64,000 nt of DNA from contig NZ_CAKAKL010000003.1 in the NCBI RefSeq assembly GCF_916619195.1, forward strand, positions 421,950-485,949, given 5' to 3'. Every line of letters begins with the position of its first letter. Positions within the stretch are counted from its first letter, which is position 1. The notes below the pieces were generated by a model. The model was not told the DNA's origin. It was given only the letters and a program-made list of their open reading frames with translations, and did no database searches. This document shows, in pieces, positions 55,669-64,000 of the stretch. The position numbers were made by a program, and so were the translations under genes. The stretch is from Inquilinus sp. Marseille-Q2685. GTDB lineage: Bacteria; Pseudomonadota; Alphaproteobacteria; DSM-16000; Inquilinaceae.

Positions 55669-57750
55669 ATGGCTTCGGCAAATTCCTTGGATGGACTTCT
55701 TGACGGTGACGGCCTGCTTGGCGGGCTGCTGGATGGTCTGCTCGGCGAGGATGGCCTGCTCGGCGGCGTCCTGGGTGGCGTCGGCGGTCTGCTTGGCGGT
55801 GTTCTCGGCGGTGTCGGGGGGCTGCTCGACGGGCTCCTGGACGGCCTGCTCGGCGGCCTGCTGGGCGGCGGTCTCAGCGGTCTTCTCGGCAATCTTCTCG
55901 GCGAGCTCGGCGATGCCGGCGGCCTGCTCGGTGAGCTGCTGACCCCCGACCTGATCGGCGGCGTGGTGTCCGGGCTGCTGGGCAGCCTCGGCGGCCTGCT
56001 GGGCGGGGCGATCGGCGGCGTGCCGGTCGGCGACCTGCTCGACGGGCTGTTCGGCGATGGCGGCCTGCTCAGCCCCGACGGGCTGCTCGGCGGCCTCTTG
56101 GGCGAGGACGGGCTGCTGACCCAGCTGGTCGAGGTGCTGCAGGGGTCCGGCGACCTGGTCGGCTCGCTGCTCGGCCCCGGCGGGCTGCTCGGCAATCTGG
56201 TCGACACGGTCGGCGGCCTCGCCGACGGGCTGGTGGGCGACAACGGGCTCATCACCAGCCTGATCGGCGGCATGCTCGGCGATGTCGGCGGGCTGTTCGA
56301 CGACCTGACCGTCACCGGCATCATCGGCAATCTGCTCGACCCGGACGGGCTGATCGGCGGCATCCTGGAGGATCTCGGCGTCGGCACCGACATCGGCGAG
56401 ATCATCGGCGGGATCTTCGCCCAGCTGCCGGGGCTGGACGTGCTCGACGGGCTGCTGACCGACGGCATCCTCGGCGGCCTGCTCGGCGATGTGCTGGGTC
56501 CGGACGGCAGCGGCCTCACCGATCTGCTGACCGGCATTCTCGGCAGCCTGTCGCCGGATGTCGTGCTGGACGAGCTGCTCGGCAGCGGCGGCGCTGCCGG
56601 CCTGCTGCAGAGCGTGCTCGGCGGCGCCGTCGGCGTGCTCGACACCCTGCTGACCGACGTGCTCGGCGGCGTGCTCAGCGGCAGCCTGCTGCAGGGCGAC
56701 GGCGGCCTGATCGGCAATATCTTCGGCGAGTTCGGCATCCTCGGCGGCGACCAGCTCGGCCTGCGCGGCGCCCTCGGCGACGGCCTCGTCGGGGACGTGT
56801 TCAACACGCTGCTGGATGTCGGCGTGCTGGTGGCCGGGGGCGAGGTGATCAAGGTCGCCGGCCCGCTGGCCATCGCCGGCACCGTGGCCGACCTGCTGGC
56901 CGGCGACAACGGCCTGCTGCACGGGCTGGTGCCCGAGGCGGTGATCAACCAGGTCTTCGGCGAGAACGGCGCGATCGGTGCCGCACTGGAAAGCCTGGTC
57001 GGCGGCGAGAACGGCCGGGACGGCCTGCAGGCCGTGCTCGACATGACGCTCACCAACATCTCCGACGTGGTCCAGGACCTGAAGGAGGTGATCGCCGAAC
57101 TGCAGGATCTCGGCGGCGGGGTGCCGCAGCTCGACGCCCTGATCACCCTGGCCGGAACGCTTGAGGGCATTGCCAACTCGTCGGGGACGGTGCTGACGGA
57201 GCTGCATGCCGCGATCCGCGACATTGACGACGTCCGGGTCGGCACCTCCGGCGCCGACACGATGAACGGCTGGCTCGGCGACGACACGCTCGACGGCGGC
57301 GCCGGCAACGACCAGCTCTCCGGCGGCACCGGCAGCGACCTGTTGCGGGGTGGGGCAGGGGCCGACAACCTCAAGGGCGGTCTGGGCGCGGACGCACTGG
57401 TTGGCGGCGCCGGCACCGACACCCTGACCGGCGGCGGCGGCGGAGACACATTCCGTTTCGGCGCGACGTCGGAATCGGCAGCGGGCACCGGCCGCGACAC
57501 CATCACCGACTTCATCCATGTCGAGGGCGACAAGATCGACCTGTCGGCGATCGACGCCAACACCACCCTGCTGGCCTTCGGCAACCAAGCCTTCACCTTC
57601 ATTGGCGCCCAAGCCTTCCACAATGTCGCGGGCGAGCTGCGCTTCGCCGGCGGCATCGTGGCCGGCGACACCAATGGCGACGGACGTGCGGATTTCGAGA
57701 TCCGCGTCCAGACCCATGGCGAGTTGGTGGCGGCCGACTTCGTGCTCTGA
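55669..57750 (+). CDS. RTX-type calcium-binding protein with long Leu/Gly-rich N-terminal repeat domain
   Basis: 693 residues from ATG 55669, behind GGAGGAGGAGA. About the first 430 residues are built of short Leu-Leu-Gly-Gly units (DGLLGGLLDGLLGEDGLL and similar) mixed with Asp and Ile. A less repetitive helical part follows (to about residue 520), then some seven calcium-binding nonapeptides (GGAGNDQLSGGTGSDLL type, about 57238-57465). The end is a serralysin-like C-terminal module with RDTITDFIHVEGDKIDLSAID and VAADFVL. No signal peptide, as expected for type I secretion. Probably a secreted surface or biofilm protein; no type I exporter lies in the window. Confidence 0.87.
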   Translation: MASANSLDGLLDGDGLLGGLLDGLLGEDGLLGGVLGGVGGLLGGVLGGVGGLLDGLLDGLLGGLLGGGLSGLLGNLLGELGDAGGLLGELLTPDLIGGVVSGLLGSLGGLLGGAIGGVPVGDLLDGLFGDGGLLSPDGLLGGLLGEDGLLTQLVEVLQGSGDLVGSLLGPGGLLGNLVDTVGGLADGLVGDNGLITSLIGGMLGDVGGLFDDLTVTGIIGNLLDPDGLIGGILEDLGVGTDIGEIIGGIFAQLPGLDVLDGLLTDGILGGLLGDVLGPDGSGLTDLLTGILGSLSPDVVLDELLGSGGAAGLLQSVLGGAVGVLDTLLTDVLGGVLSGSLLQGDGGLIGNIFGEFGILGGDQLGLRGALGDGLVGDVFNTLLDVGVLVAGGEVIKVAGPLAIAGTVADLLAGDNGLLHGLVPEAVINQVFGENGAIGAALESLVGGENGRDGLQAVLDMTLTNISDVVQDLKEVIAELQDLGGGVPQLDALITLAGTLEGIANSSGTVLTELHAAIRDIDDVRVGTSGADTMNGWLGDDTLDGGAGNDQLSGGTGSDLLRGGAGADNLKGGLGADALVGGAGTDTLTGGGGGDTFRFGATSESAAGTGRDTITDFIHVEGDKIDLSAIDANTTLLAFGNQAFTFIGAQAFHNVAGELRFAGGIVAGDTNGDGRADFEIRVQTHGELVAADFVL
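55684..56960 (+). repeat. Leu/Gly-rich protein repeat region
   Basis: Codons ctg/ctc and ggc/ggg alternate as imperfect repeats for about 1.2 kb (GLLGG, GLLDG, GVLGG units). The bias leaves several antisense frames open over the same stretch; those are by-products. Confidence 0.75.
57238..57465 (+). repeat. RTX nonapeptide repeats
   Basis: About seven copies of the GGxGxDxLx pattern, each 27 nt, from GTSGADTMNGWLGDDTL to GGGGGDTFRF. They form a calcium-bound beta-roll after secretion. Confidence 0.85.
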
Positions 57751-58116
57751 CCGGCTTGCGGTTCCTGCGGCCGCGCGGCGTCCACCGCCGCGCGGCCCTT
57801 TTCATGCACAGGGCGGGTCCGGGCCGTCCCGGTTGATTTCCGTCGCCCGGAAGCCTATCTCAATTCCTATGAGAACACCGTGGACGAACCCGTTGGCGGC
57901 GCGTCGAACGCCGCTTCACGCCCGGGGCTGCTGACCTCGGGGGCGCCGGCCCCCAGGCCCGAGCCGCCCCACCGTCCGTTCTCGTCCTCGTCGCGCCCAG
58001 CGACCCCATTTTCCAGCCCCCAGAATTCGCGTCCCGGCCGCCCAGATGCGCCGGGCCGCACCCGAGCCCTCCGGAAACATCCCGGAGCGGACCGTCCAGA
58101 AGAAAGGAACCTCGGC
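57751..58116. other. Intergenic region between the RTX gene and rnk
   Basis: 366 nt. It contains the terminator at 57769-57797 and then GC-rich DNA rich in Pro/Arg-type triplets. The frame of rnk stays open through its second half, but nothing there looks like protein and the rnk start has its own ribosome site. Confidence 0.5.
57769..57797 (+). terminator. Rho-independent terminator of the RTX gene
   Basis: Perfect 12-bp stem GGCCGCGCGGCG (57769-57780) and CGCCGCGCGGCC (57786-57797) around TCCAC, followed by CTTTTC. It lies 18 nt after the RTX stop. Confidence 0.85.
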
Positions 58117-58542
58117 ATGTCCCGCAGAAGCCTGCCCAAGCGTCCGGAGATCCACGTCACCGCCGGCGACTATGATCGCCTCGCGGCGCTGGCCGACGCC
58201 GCGGCGGATGCCTTCCCGGCGATCGCCGACTTCCTGGCGGCGGAGCTCGACCGCGCCCAGATCATCGACGCGACCGCGGCCAAGGGCGTGGTCCAGATGC
58301 ATTCGACCGTCGCCTATCGCGACGACGTGACCGGCGAGGAGCACACGGTCACCCTGGTCTATCCGGAGGAGGCCGATATCGAGGCCGGCCGGCTGTCGGT
58401 GCTGACCCCGGTCGGCGCGGCCCTGATCGGCCTGCGCCGGGGCCAGACCATCACCTGGATCACCCCCTCCGGCAAGCCGCGCAACCTGACCGTGGTCCGG
58501 GTCGAGCCGGCCGTCCGTCCGACCAGCCTGGCCGCAGGCTAG
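58117..58542 (+). CDS. rnk: Nucleoside diphosphate kinase regulator (Rnk, GreA/GreB C-terminal family)
   Basis: 141 residues from ATG 58117, with AGAAAGGA upstream. Short N-terminal coiled segment (KRPEIHVTAGDYDRLAALADAAAD) and a GreA/B-like C-terminal FKBP-type domain: VTLVYPEEADIEAGRLSVLTPVGAALIGLRRGQTITW. Rnk binds RNA polymerase and affects nucleotide pools; the short coiled coil separates it from GreA. It sits alone between the RTX and HAD genes. Confidence 0.9.
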   Translation: MSRRSLPKRPEIHVTAGDYDRLAALADAAADAFPAIADFLAAELDRAQIIDATAAKGVVQMHSTVAYRDDVTGEEHTVTLVYPEEADIEAGRLSVLTPVGAALIGLRRGQTITWITPSGKPRNLTVVRVEPAVRPTSLAAG

Positions 58543-58551
58543 CCCCGCAGG

Positions 58552-59265
58552 CTAACCCCTCAGCCCCGCCACCAGCCCGGCCAGATCGTCCATATGCGGG
58601 CAGATCAGCCGGGCGCCGGCGGCGCGCAGCCGGTCGGCATGGCCGTCGCGGATGTGGCGGCCGCCGAGGAAGCCGATCACCGTCATGCCGGCGGCGACGC
58701 CGGCCGTGGTGCCGGTGACGCTGTCCTCGATCACCAGGCAGCGGCCGGGCTCGACGCCCAGCTGCGCGGCCGCGTGCAGGGACAGATCCGGCGCCGGCTT
58801 CGGCCGGGCCACTGCCTCTGGCGTGTAGACATGCGCGCCGAACAGCCCGGTCGGGCCGGCGATCTCGAGCGAGCGGCGGACCCGGCCGGCATGGCTGTTC
58901 GAGGCCACCGCCATCGGCAGGCTTAAGCCCGCCAGCGCCGGCTGAACGCCAGGTATGGCGTCGAGGCTGAGCGCCAGCGCATCGTCGATCACCTGCGCCA
59001 TGCGCGGGCCGATATCCTCCGGGAACACCGTGCCGAACCGCGCCGCCACCTGGCGCACGATGTGCAGGTCGGGCGTGCCGACCAGCTGCTCCACCAGCTC
59101 CTCGACCGGCGCCTGCGGCTCGTAACGCGCGATCAGCTCCGCCACCGCGCGGCAGGCGATGATCTCGCTGTCGACCAGCACCCCGTCGCAATCGAAGATC
59201 ACCGCCGCGATGCCAACGGCCGACGGGGCAGGGGCGGCAGTCCGCACGGGGTCGACGGTGTCCAT
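58552..59265 (-). CDS. HAD family hydrolase (beta-phosphoglucomutase/phosphatase-like)
   Basis: 237 residues from ATG 59265, with GGAGAAGGA upstream (an in-frame ATG at 59280 lacks a site). HAD motifs: nucleophile in VIFDCDGVLVDSE, motif II in MAVASNSHAGRVRR, lysine in ARPKPAPDLSLHAA and acidic pair in CLVIEDSVTGTTAG. The helical cap is of class I. It resembles YieH/YqaB-type phosphatases and beta-phosphoglucomutase. It diverges from a sugar ABC operon, so action on an imported sugar phosphate is plausible. Confidence 0.88.
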   Translation of the reverse strand: MDTVDPVRTAAPAPSAVGIAAVIFDCDGVLVDSEIIACRAVAELIARYEPQAPVEELVEQLVGTPDLHIVRQVAARFGTVFPEDIGPRMAQVIDDALALSLDAIPGVQPALAGLSLPMAVASNSHAGRVRRSLEIAGPTGLFGAHVYTPEAVARPKPAPDLSLHAAAQLGVEPGRCLVIEDSVTGTTAGVAAGMTVIGFLGGRHIRDGHADRLRAAGARLICPHMDDLAGLVAGLRG

Positions 59266-59380
59266 CACATCCTTCTCCATCCGGTTCCGCCCGTTGCGTC
59301 GGCGGGTCGAGTCACCATAACGTACGACAAGTCAAAGACGCCGCGCGACAGCGAGCGCCGGCGAGGGGGAGGCACGGACG

Positions 59381-60250
59381 TTGCGGGAGCCGATCAAGCA
59401 CGCCTTCATCTGGCCGGCTTTCCTTGTCGTCCTCCTGGTCGGCATCTTCCCCCTCATCTACTCGCTGACGATCAGCTTCCAAAGCATGCGGCTGGTGCCG
59501 CCGCTGCCGCCGCGCTTCGTCGGGCTCGACAACTACGCCTCGCTGCTCGCCAACCCGCGCTTCTGGGCCACCGTGCAGACGACCGCGACCGTCGTCTTCC
59601 TGTCGGTCGCGGTGCAGTACGTGCTCGGCTTCGCCATCGCGCTGGCGCTGCATAGCAAAATTCCGGGCGAGCGTCTGTTCCGCGTCGGCTTTCTGCTGCC
59701 GATGCTGATGGCGCCGATCACCGTGTCGCTGGTCGGGCGCATGCTGTTCCATTCGACGGTCGGCCCGGTCAACGACATGTTCACCCAGTTCGGCCTGCCG
59801 AACCTGCCGTTCCTGACCGATGCGACCTGGGCGCTGGGCACCATCATCGCGGTCGAGGTCTGGCAATGGACGCCCTTCGTCATCCTGATGATGCTGGCCG
59901 GGCTGCAGAGCCTGCCGCAGGACGTCTACGAGGCGGCGCAGCTGGAGAACGCCAGTTCCTGGCAGCAGTTCTGGGGCATCACCTTCCCGATGCTGCTGCC
60001 GATCTCGGCCGCGGTCGTGTTCATCCGCATCATCGAGGGCTTCAAGATCATCGACACGGTCTTCGTCCTGACCGGCGGCGGCCCCGGCGTGTCGACCGAG
60101 ACCCTGACCCTGTTCGCGTACCAAGAAGGGTTCAAGAAGTTCAATCTCGGCTACACCTCGGCGCTGAGCTTCCTGTTCCTGATCGTGATCGTCGTCTTCG
60201 GCACCATCTATCTGGCGGTCCTGAAGCCGCATCTGGAGAAGCGGCGATGA
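59381..60250 (+). CDS. Sugar ABC transporter permease (MalF/UgpA type)
   Basis: 289 residues from TTG 59381, behind GAGGGGGAGG. Six membrane helices starting HAFIWPAFLVVLLVGIFPLIYSL. The EAA loop is YEAAQLENASSWQQFWGITFPMLLP, where it docks on the ATPase. First gene of a permease-permease-binding protein-ATPase operon of the CUT1 class, which brings in di- or oligosaccharides or glycerol phosphates. Its stop overlaps the next ATG in ATGA. Confidence 0.91.
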   Translation: MREPIKHAFIWPAFLVVLLVGIFPLIYSLTISFQSMRLVPPLPPRFVGLDNYASLLANPRFWATVQTTATVVFLSVAVQYVLGFAIALALHSKIPGERLFRVGFLLPMLMAPITVSLVGRMLFHSTVGPVNDMFTQFGLPNLPFLTDATWALGTIIAVEVWQWTPFVILMMLAGLQSLPQDVYEAAQLENASSWQQFWGITFPMLLPISAAVVFIRIIEGFKIIDTVFVLTGGGPGVSTETLTLFAYQEGFKKFNLGYTSALSFLFLIVIVVFGTIYLAVLKPHLEKRR

Positions 60251-61266
60251 ACCCGTCCCGGTCGAAGCGCGGCTTGGTCTTCCTGCTCTGCCTGGGCTGG
60301 TTCCTGGTGACGCTGTTCCCGATCTACTGGGCGCTGATCACCTCGTTCAAGCCGCCGGTCGCGGTCAGCGGCGGGCCGACCTACCTGCCCTGGATCGATT
60401 TCGAGCCGACGCTGCAGGCCTGGATCGATGCCATGACCGGCGTCCGCGGCAACTTCGTCACGCCCTTCGTCAACTCGACCCTGATCGGGCTGTCGGCCAC
60501 GGTGCTGGCCGTGGCCCTCGGGTCGATGGCCGCCTATGCGCTGGTGCGCTTCCCCTTCCAGGTGCGGCTCCTGGCCGGGGTGGCCTTCGCCGTGGTCGCG
60601 ATCGGCGGCTTCCTGTTGCTGCAGAACGTCCTCGGCCTGACCCGGCTGCCGGCGCTGGGCGGCGCGCTGGTCGCGGCGCTGCTAGTGTCGATCCCGCTCA
60701 ACGGGCTGCGCCTGCCGGGGCCGGTGCTGGGCAATGACGACGTCGTCTTCTGGTTCGTCAGCCAGCGCATGTTCCCGCCGATCGTCACCGCCTTCGCCCT
60801 CTACCTGCTGTATTCCGAGATCGGCAAGGCCGGCCTCCCGCTGCTCGACAGCTATTGGGGCATGACCCTCTGCTACACCGCGTTCTCGCTGCCGATCGTG
60901 GTCTGGCTGATGCGCGACTTCTTCCAGGCGCTGCCGGTGGAGATCGAGGAGGCGGCGCTGGTCGACGACGTGCCCCGCTTCCGCATCTTCCTCGAGATCG
61001 TGCTGCCGATGGCGCGGCCCGGGCTGATCGCGACATCGATGATTACGCTCAGCTTCGTCTGGAACGAGTTCCTGTTCTCGCTGCTGCTGACCGCCGGAAG
61101 CTGGCAGACCCTGCCGATCATGCTGTCGGGGCAGAACTCCTACCGCGGCGACGAATGGTGGGCGATCTCGGTCGCCGCCATGATCTCGATCGGGCCGATG
61201 ATGGTGATGGCGATTCTCCTGGCCAGGCTGATGCGATCAGGCCTGCTGCTGGGCAGCATCCGATGA
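60247..61266 (+). CDS. Sugar ABC transporter permease (MalG type) with an extra hydrophobic insert
   Basis: 339 residues, about 50-60 longer than the usual 280. It starts with LVFLLCLGWFLVTLFPIYWALITSFK and has the EAA loop EEAALVDDVPRFRIFLEIVLPMARPG. The additional part (about residues 105-165) holds two hydrophobic stretches, FAVVAIGGFLLLQNVLG and ALGGALVAALLVSIPLNG, between the second and third normal helices. It pairs with the MalF-type permease encoded just before. Confidence 0.9.
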   Translation: MNPSRSKRGLVFLLCLGWFLVTLFPIYWALITSFKPPVAVSGGPTYLPWIDFEPTLQAWIDAMTGVRGNFVTPFVNSTLIGLSATVLAVALGSMAAYALVRFPFQVRLLAGVAFAVVAIGGFLLLQNVLGLTRLPALGGALVAALLVSIPLNGLRLPGPVLGNDDVVFWFVSQRMFPPIVTAFALYLLYSEIGKAGLPLLDSYWGMTLCYTAFSLPIVVWLMRDFFQALPVEIEEAALVDDVPRFRIFLEIVLPMARPGLIATSMITLSFVWNEFLFSLLLTAGSWQTLPIMLSGQNSYRGDEWWAISVAAMISIGPMMVMAILLARLMRSGLLLGSIR

Positions 61267-61289
61267 TCGCGACACAGGGAGGACCAAGA

Positions 61290-62750
61290 ATGAAGACCAT
61301 GCTTCTCGCCGCCGCGGGCGCGCTCGCGCTGACCGCGGCGCTGCACGGCCCCGCCGCCGCGGCCTGCGACCCGGACTATTCCGGCGTCACCCTGACCGCG
61401 GGCTCGCAGACCGGCCCGTTCATCGCGCTCGCGCTGCAGATGGCGGCCAAGACCTGGGAGCAGAAGACCTGCGGCAAGGTCAATGTCGTCGAGTTCCCGT
61501 TCGGCGAGCTGTACCCGAAATACCTGACGGCGATGACCGCCGGCGAATCCACCTTCGACGTCATCACCTTCGCCCCGGCCTGGATGCCGGATTTCTCGCC
61601 CTACTTGTCGGAGATGCCGGAGTCGGTGCGCCAGGGCAAGGACTGGGAAGACATCGCCCCGGTGTATCGCGACCGGCTGATGGTGTGGGACGGCAAGCAC
61701 CTGTCGCAGACCATCGACGGCGACCTGCACACCCTGTCCTACCGCCGCGACCTGTTCGACGACCCGAAGGAGAAGGAGGCGTTCAAGGCCAAGTACGGCT
61801 ACGACCTGGCCGCGCCGAAGACCTGGAAGGAATATTACGACATCGCCGAGTTCTTCACCCGGCCCGACCAGAAGCTGTGGGGCACGGCGGAGGCGTTCCG
61901 CCGCGGCGGCCAGCAGTTCTGGTTCTTCTTCACCCATGCCGCCAGCTACACCAACGACCCCAAGAACCCGGGCAGCATGTTCTTCGACCCGGAGACCATG
62001 GACGCCCAGGTCAACAACCCCGGCTGGGCCAAGGCGCTGGAGGACTACATCAGGTCGGTGAAGTTCTCGCCGCCCGGCGCGCTGAACTTCTCCTCCGGCG
62101 ACATCCGCACCGCCTTCTCTGGCGGCCAGGTGGCGATGAACTTCGACTGGGGCGACACCGGCGTGATCGCCGCCGACAAGGACCAGAGCAAGGTGGCCGG
62201 CCATGTCGGCTCGGCCCTGACCCCGGGGTCGACCGAGATCTGGAACCACAAGACCAAGGCCTGGGAGAAGTTCGACCAGCCGGTGTTCTCGCCCTTCATG
62301 GCCTATGGCGGCTGGCAGGCTGCCGTGCCCAGCGCCGGCAAGAACGTCGAGGCGGCGTGGAACTACGTCGAATGGGTCTCGAATCCGGAGAACAGCGGCA
62401 TCGCCACGGTGACCGGCGGCTCCGGCGTCAACCCCTACCGCCAGAGCCATTTCGCGCCCGACCGCTGGCTGGCCAAGATGACCAAGCAGGAGGCGGACGA
62501 GTACCTGGCAGCGCAGCGCGGCAGCCTCGAGGCCAAGAACGTGGCCCTCGACATGCGCATTCCCGGCTACTTCTCCTACACCGAGGTGCTGGAGATCGAG
62601 CTGTCCAAGGCGCTGGCGGGCGAGGTGACGCCGCAGCAGGCGCTCGATTCGATCGCCGAGCAGTGGAACAAGCTGACCGACGAGTTCGGCCGCGACACCC
62701 AGCTCGCCGCCTATCGCGCCTCGATGGGCCTGCCGCCGCTGAAGATGTAG
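61290..62750 (+). CDS. Sugar ABC transporter substrate-binding protein (SBP family 1)
   Basis: 486 residues from ATG 61290, behind GGGAGGA. A signal peptide ends near HGPAAAACD; four mature cysteines, at least two near the N-terminus (CDPDYSG, KTCGK). The family 1 fold has GELYPKYLTAMTAGESTFDVITFAPAWM and AFSGGQVAMNFDWGDTGV for the hinge and ligand site, and a Trp/Tyr-rich pocket. It delivers its sugar to the MalFG-type permeases. A 12-bp stem-loop follows. Confidence 0.9.
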   Translation: MKTMLLAAAGALALTAALHGPAAAACDPDYSGVTLTAGSQTGPFIALALQMAAKTWEQKTCGKVNVVEFPFGELYPKYLTAMTAGESTFDVITFAPAWMPDFSPYLSEMPESVRQGKDWEDIAPVYRDRLMVWDGKHLSQTIDGDLHTLSYRRDLFDDPKEKEAFKAKYGYDLAAPKTWKEYYDIAEFFTRPDQKLWGTAEAFRRGGQQFWFFFTHAASYTNDPKNPGSMFFDPETMDAQVNNPGWAKALEDYIRSVKFSPPGALNFSSGDIRTAFSGGQVAMNFDWGDTGVIAADKDQSKVAGHVGSALTPGSTEIWNHKTKAWEKFDQPVFSPFMAYGGWQAAVPSAGKNVEAAWNYVEWVSNPENSGIATVTGGSGVNPYRQSHFAPDRWLAKMTKQEADEYLAAQRGSLEAKNVALDMRIPGYFSYTEVLEIELSKALAGEVTPQQALDSIAEQWNKLTDEFGRDTQLAAYRASMGLPPLKM

Positions 62751-62760
62751 TCCTCCGGAC

Positions 62761-62789
62761 CCGCCCCGCCGCGCGCTGCGGCGGGGCGG
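62761..62789 (+). repeat. Intercistronic stem-loop after the binding-protein gene
   Basis: Perfect 12-bp stem, CCGCCCCGCCGC (62761-62772) and GCGGCGGGGCGG (62778-62789), with a 5-nt loop, 10 nt after the binding-protein stop and before the ATPase gene. Confidence 0.75.
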
Positions 62790-62821
62790 CGCCCGCCGAA
62801 GCCCAGAGACCCAAGGACATC

Positions 62822-63895
<1,074 letters not shown>

Positions 63896-63901
<6 letters not shown>

Positions 63902-63945
63902 TCCGGCCATATAGTTCAGCCACATAGTCCAGCCATATAGTCCAG
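63896..63945. repeat. Short tandem repeat, 13-nt unit
   Basis: CCATATAGTCCAG-type units: CCATAGTCCGG (11 nt, 63896-63906), CCATATAGTTCAG (63907-63919), CCACATAGTCCAG (63920-63932) and CCATATAGTCCAG (63933-63945). The first unit contains the ATPase stop codon. Confidence 0.85.
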
Positions 63946-63962
63946 TCATTTGGGGGGAATGA

Positions 63963-64000
63963 ATGAATTCTGTGCGTCGGGGGCTTCTGCTCCTGCTGCC
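63963..64000 (+). CDS. Start of an exported protein, cut by the window edge
   Basis: ATG 63963 follows GGGGGG with 5 nt between and reads M-N-S-V-R-R-G-L-L-L-L-L, the opening of a signal peptide. Only 12 codons are visible. A second ATG at 63959 in another frame gives a less natural start. Confidence 0.5.
   Translation, partial: MNSVRRGLLLLL

Noticed and set aside
55201..57809. Long antisense open frames (up to 838 codons) over the RTX gene
   Set aside because: They read as Ala/Glu/Gln/Pro or Pro/Ser repeats that mirror the Leu/Gly codon repeat; no ribosome site and no recognisable domain. The plus frame has RTX motifs and a terminator.

Overview
The window is high-GC DNA of an alphaproteobacterial type. 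Support for this: coding regions rich in GGC/CTG/GCC codons, many 1-4 nt start/stop overlaps, LptF-, Rnk- and PmtA-type genes, FixJ-type regulators and a dense population of ABC uptake systems. I infer a soil- or rhizosphere-type member of the Rhodospirillales or Rhizobiales; no rRNA or tRNA is present to fix this. I saw no CRISPR array, insertion sequence, phage gene or replication origin.

Layout. (1) 1-351 is the tail of a short-chain dehydrogenase. (2) 735-8888 is a surface-glycan cluster: sugar-nucleotide epimerase, FkbM methyltransferase, Gfo/Idh dehydrogenase, GT2 glycosyltransferase, B12-binding radical SAM enzyme with an apparent one-base deletion, WcaJ/ExoY-type initiating sugar transferase, SPASM radical SAM enzyme and DegT aminotransferase. 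Parts of it are visibly richer in A+T than the rest. A secreted GH114-like protein follows (9250-10092). (3) 10294-16538 is a tetR-MFS-adaptor-RND efflux operon. (4) 16698-21555 is a complete nickel-pincer lactate racemase locus: larA, a convergent GntR regulator, then larC-larE-larB with 4-nt overlaps. (5) 21641-26529 carries a secreted hydrolase, two small unknown proteins and a histidine kinase with two FixJ-type response regulators. (6) 26645-34019 is a carbohydrate uptake and catabolism block: RbsB/C/C/A-type ABC transporter, GntR regulator, enolase-superfamily enzyme and a second GntR regulator. (7) 34143-38974 is a LacI-regulated operon: amino-acid-type binding protein, fused permease-ATPase and FAD-dependent oxidase. 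Three near-identical palindromes at exact 21-bp spacing lie in front of it. (8) 39003-50481 is mixed: FhuF-type iron reductase, hydrolase, divergent tetR/thiolase pair with a long palindromic operator, acetyltransferase, PmtA-like methyltransferase, MHS-family transporter, an overlapping metC-hisI pair, cupin and a lectin-like protein. (9) 50746-55358 has recQ, lptF, an RbsD/FucU mutarotase and ribokinase. (10) 55669-57750 encodes an RTX protein whose N-terminal two-thirds is a Leu/Gly-rich repeat. (11) 58117-63901 has rnk, a HAD phosphatase/mutase and a MalFGEK-type sugar ABC transporter; the next gene begins at the right edge.

How the genes work together: three separate solute-uptake systems, each beside its own regulator or catabolic enzyme, point to broad scavenging of sugars, sugar acids and amino-acid-like compounds. 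In all three, a 27-29 nt GC-rich stem-loop with a 5-nt loop sits directly after the binding-protein gene, probably keeping binding-protein mRNA in excess. The glycan cluster, the GH114-like protein and the RTX protein concern the cell surface. The most novel-looking items are the two-radical-SAM glycan cluster, the Leu/Gly RTX protein and the LacI triple operator with its fused transporter and FAD oxidase.
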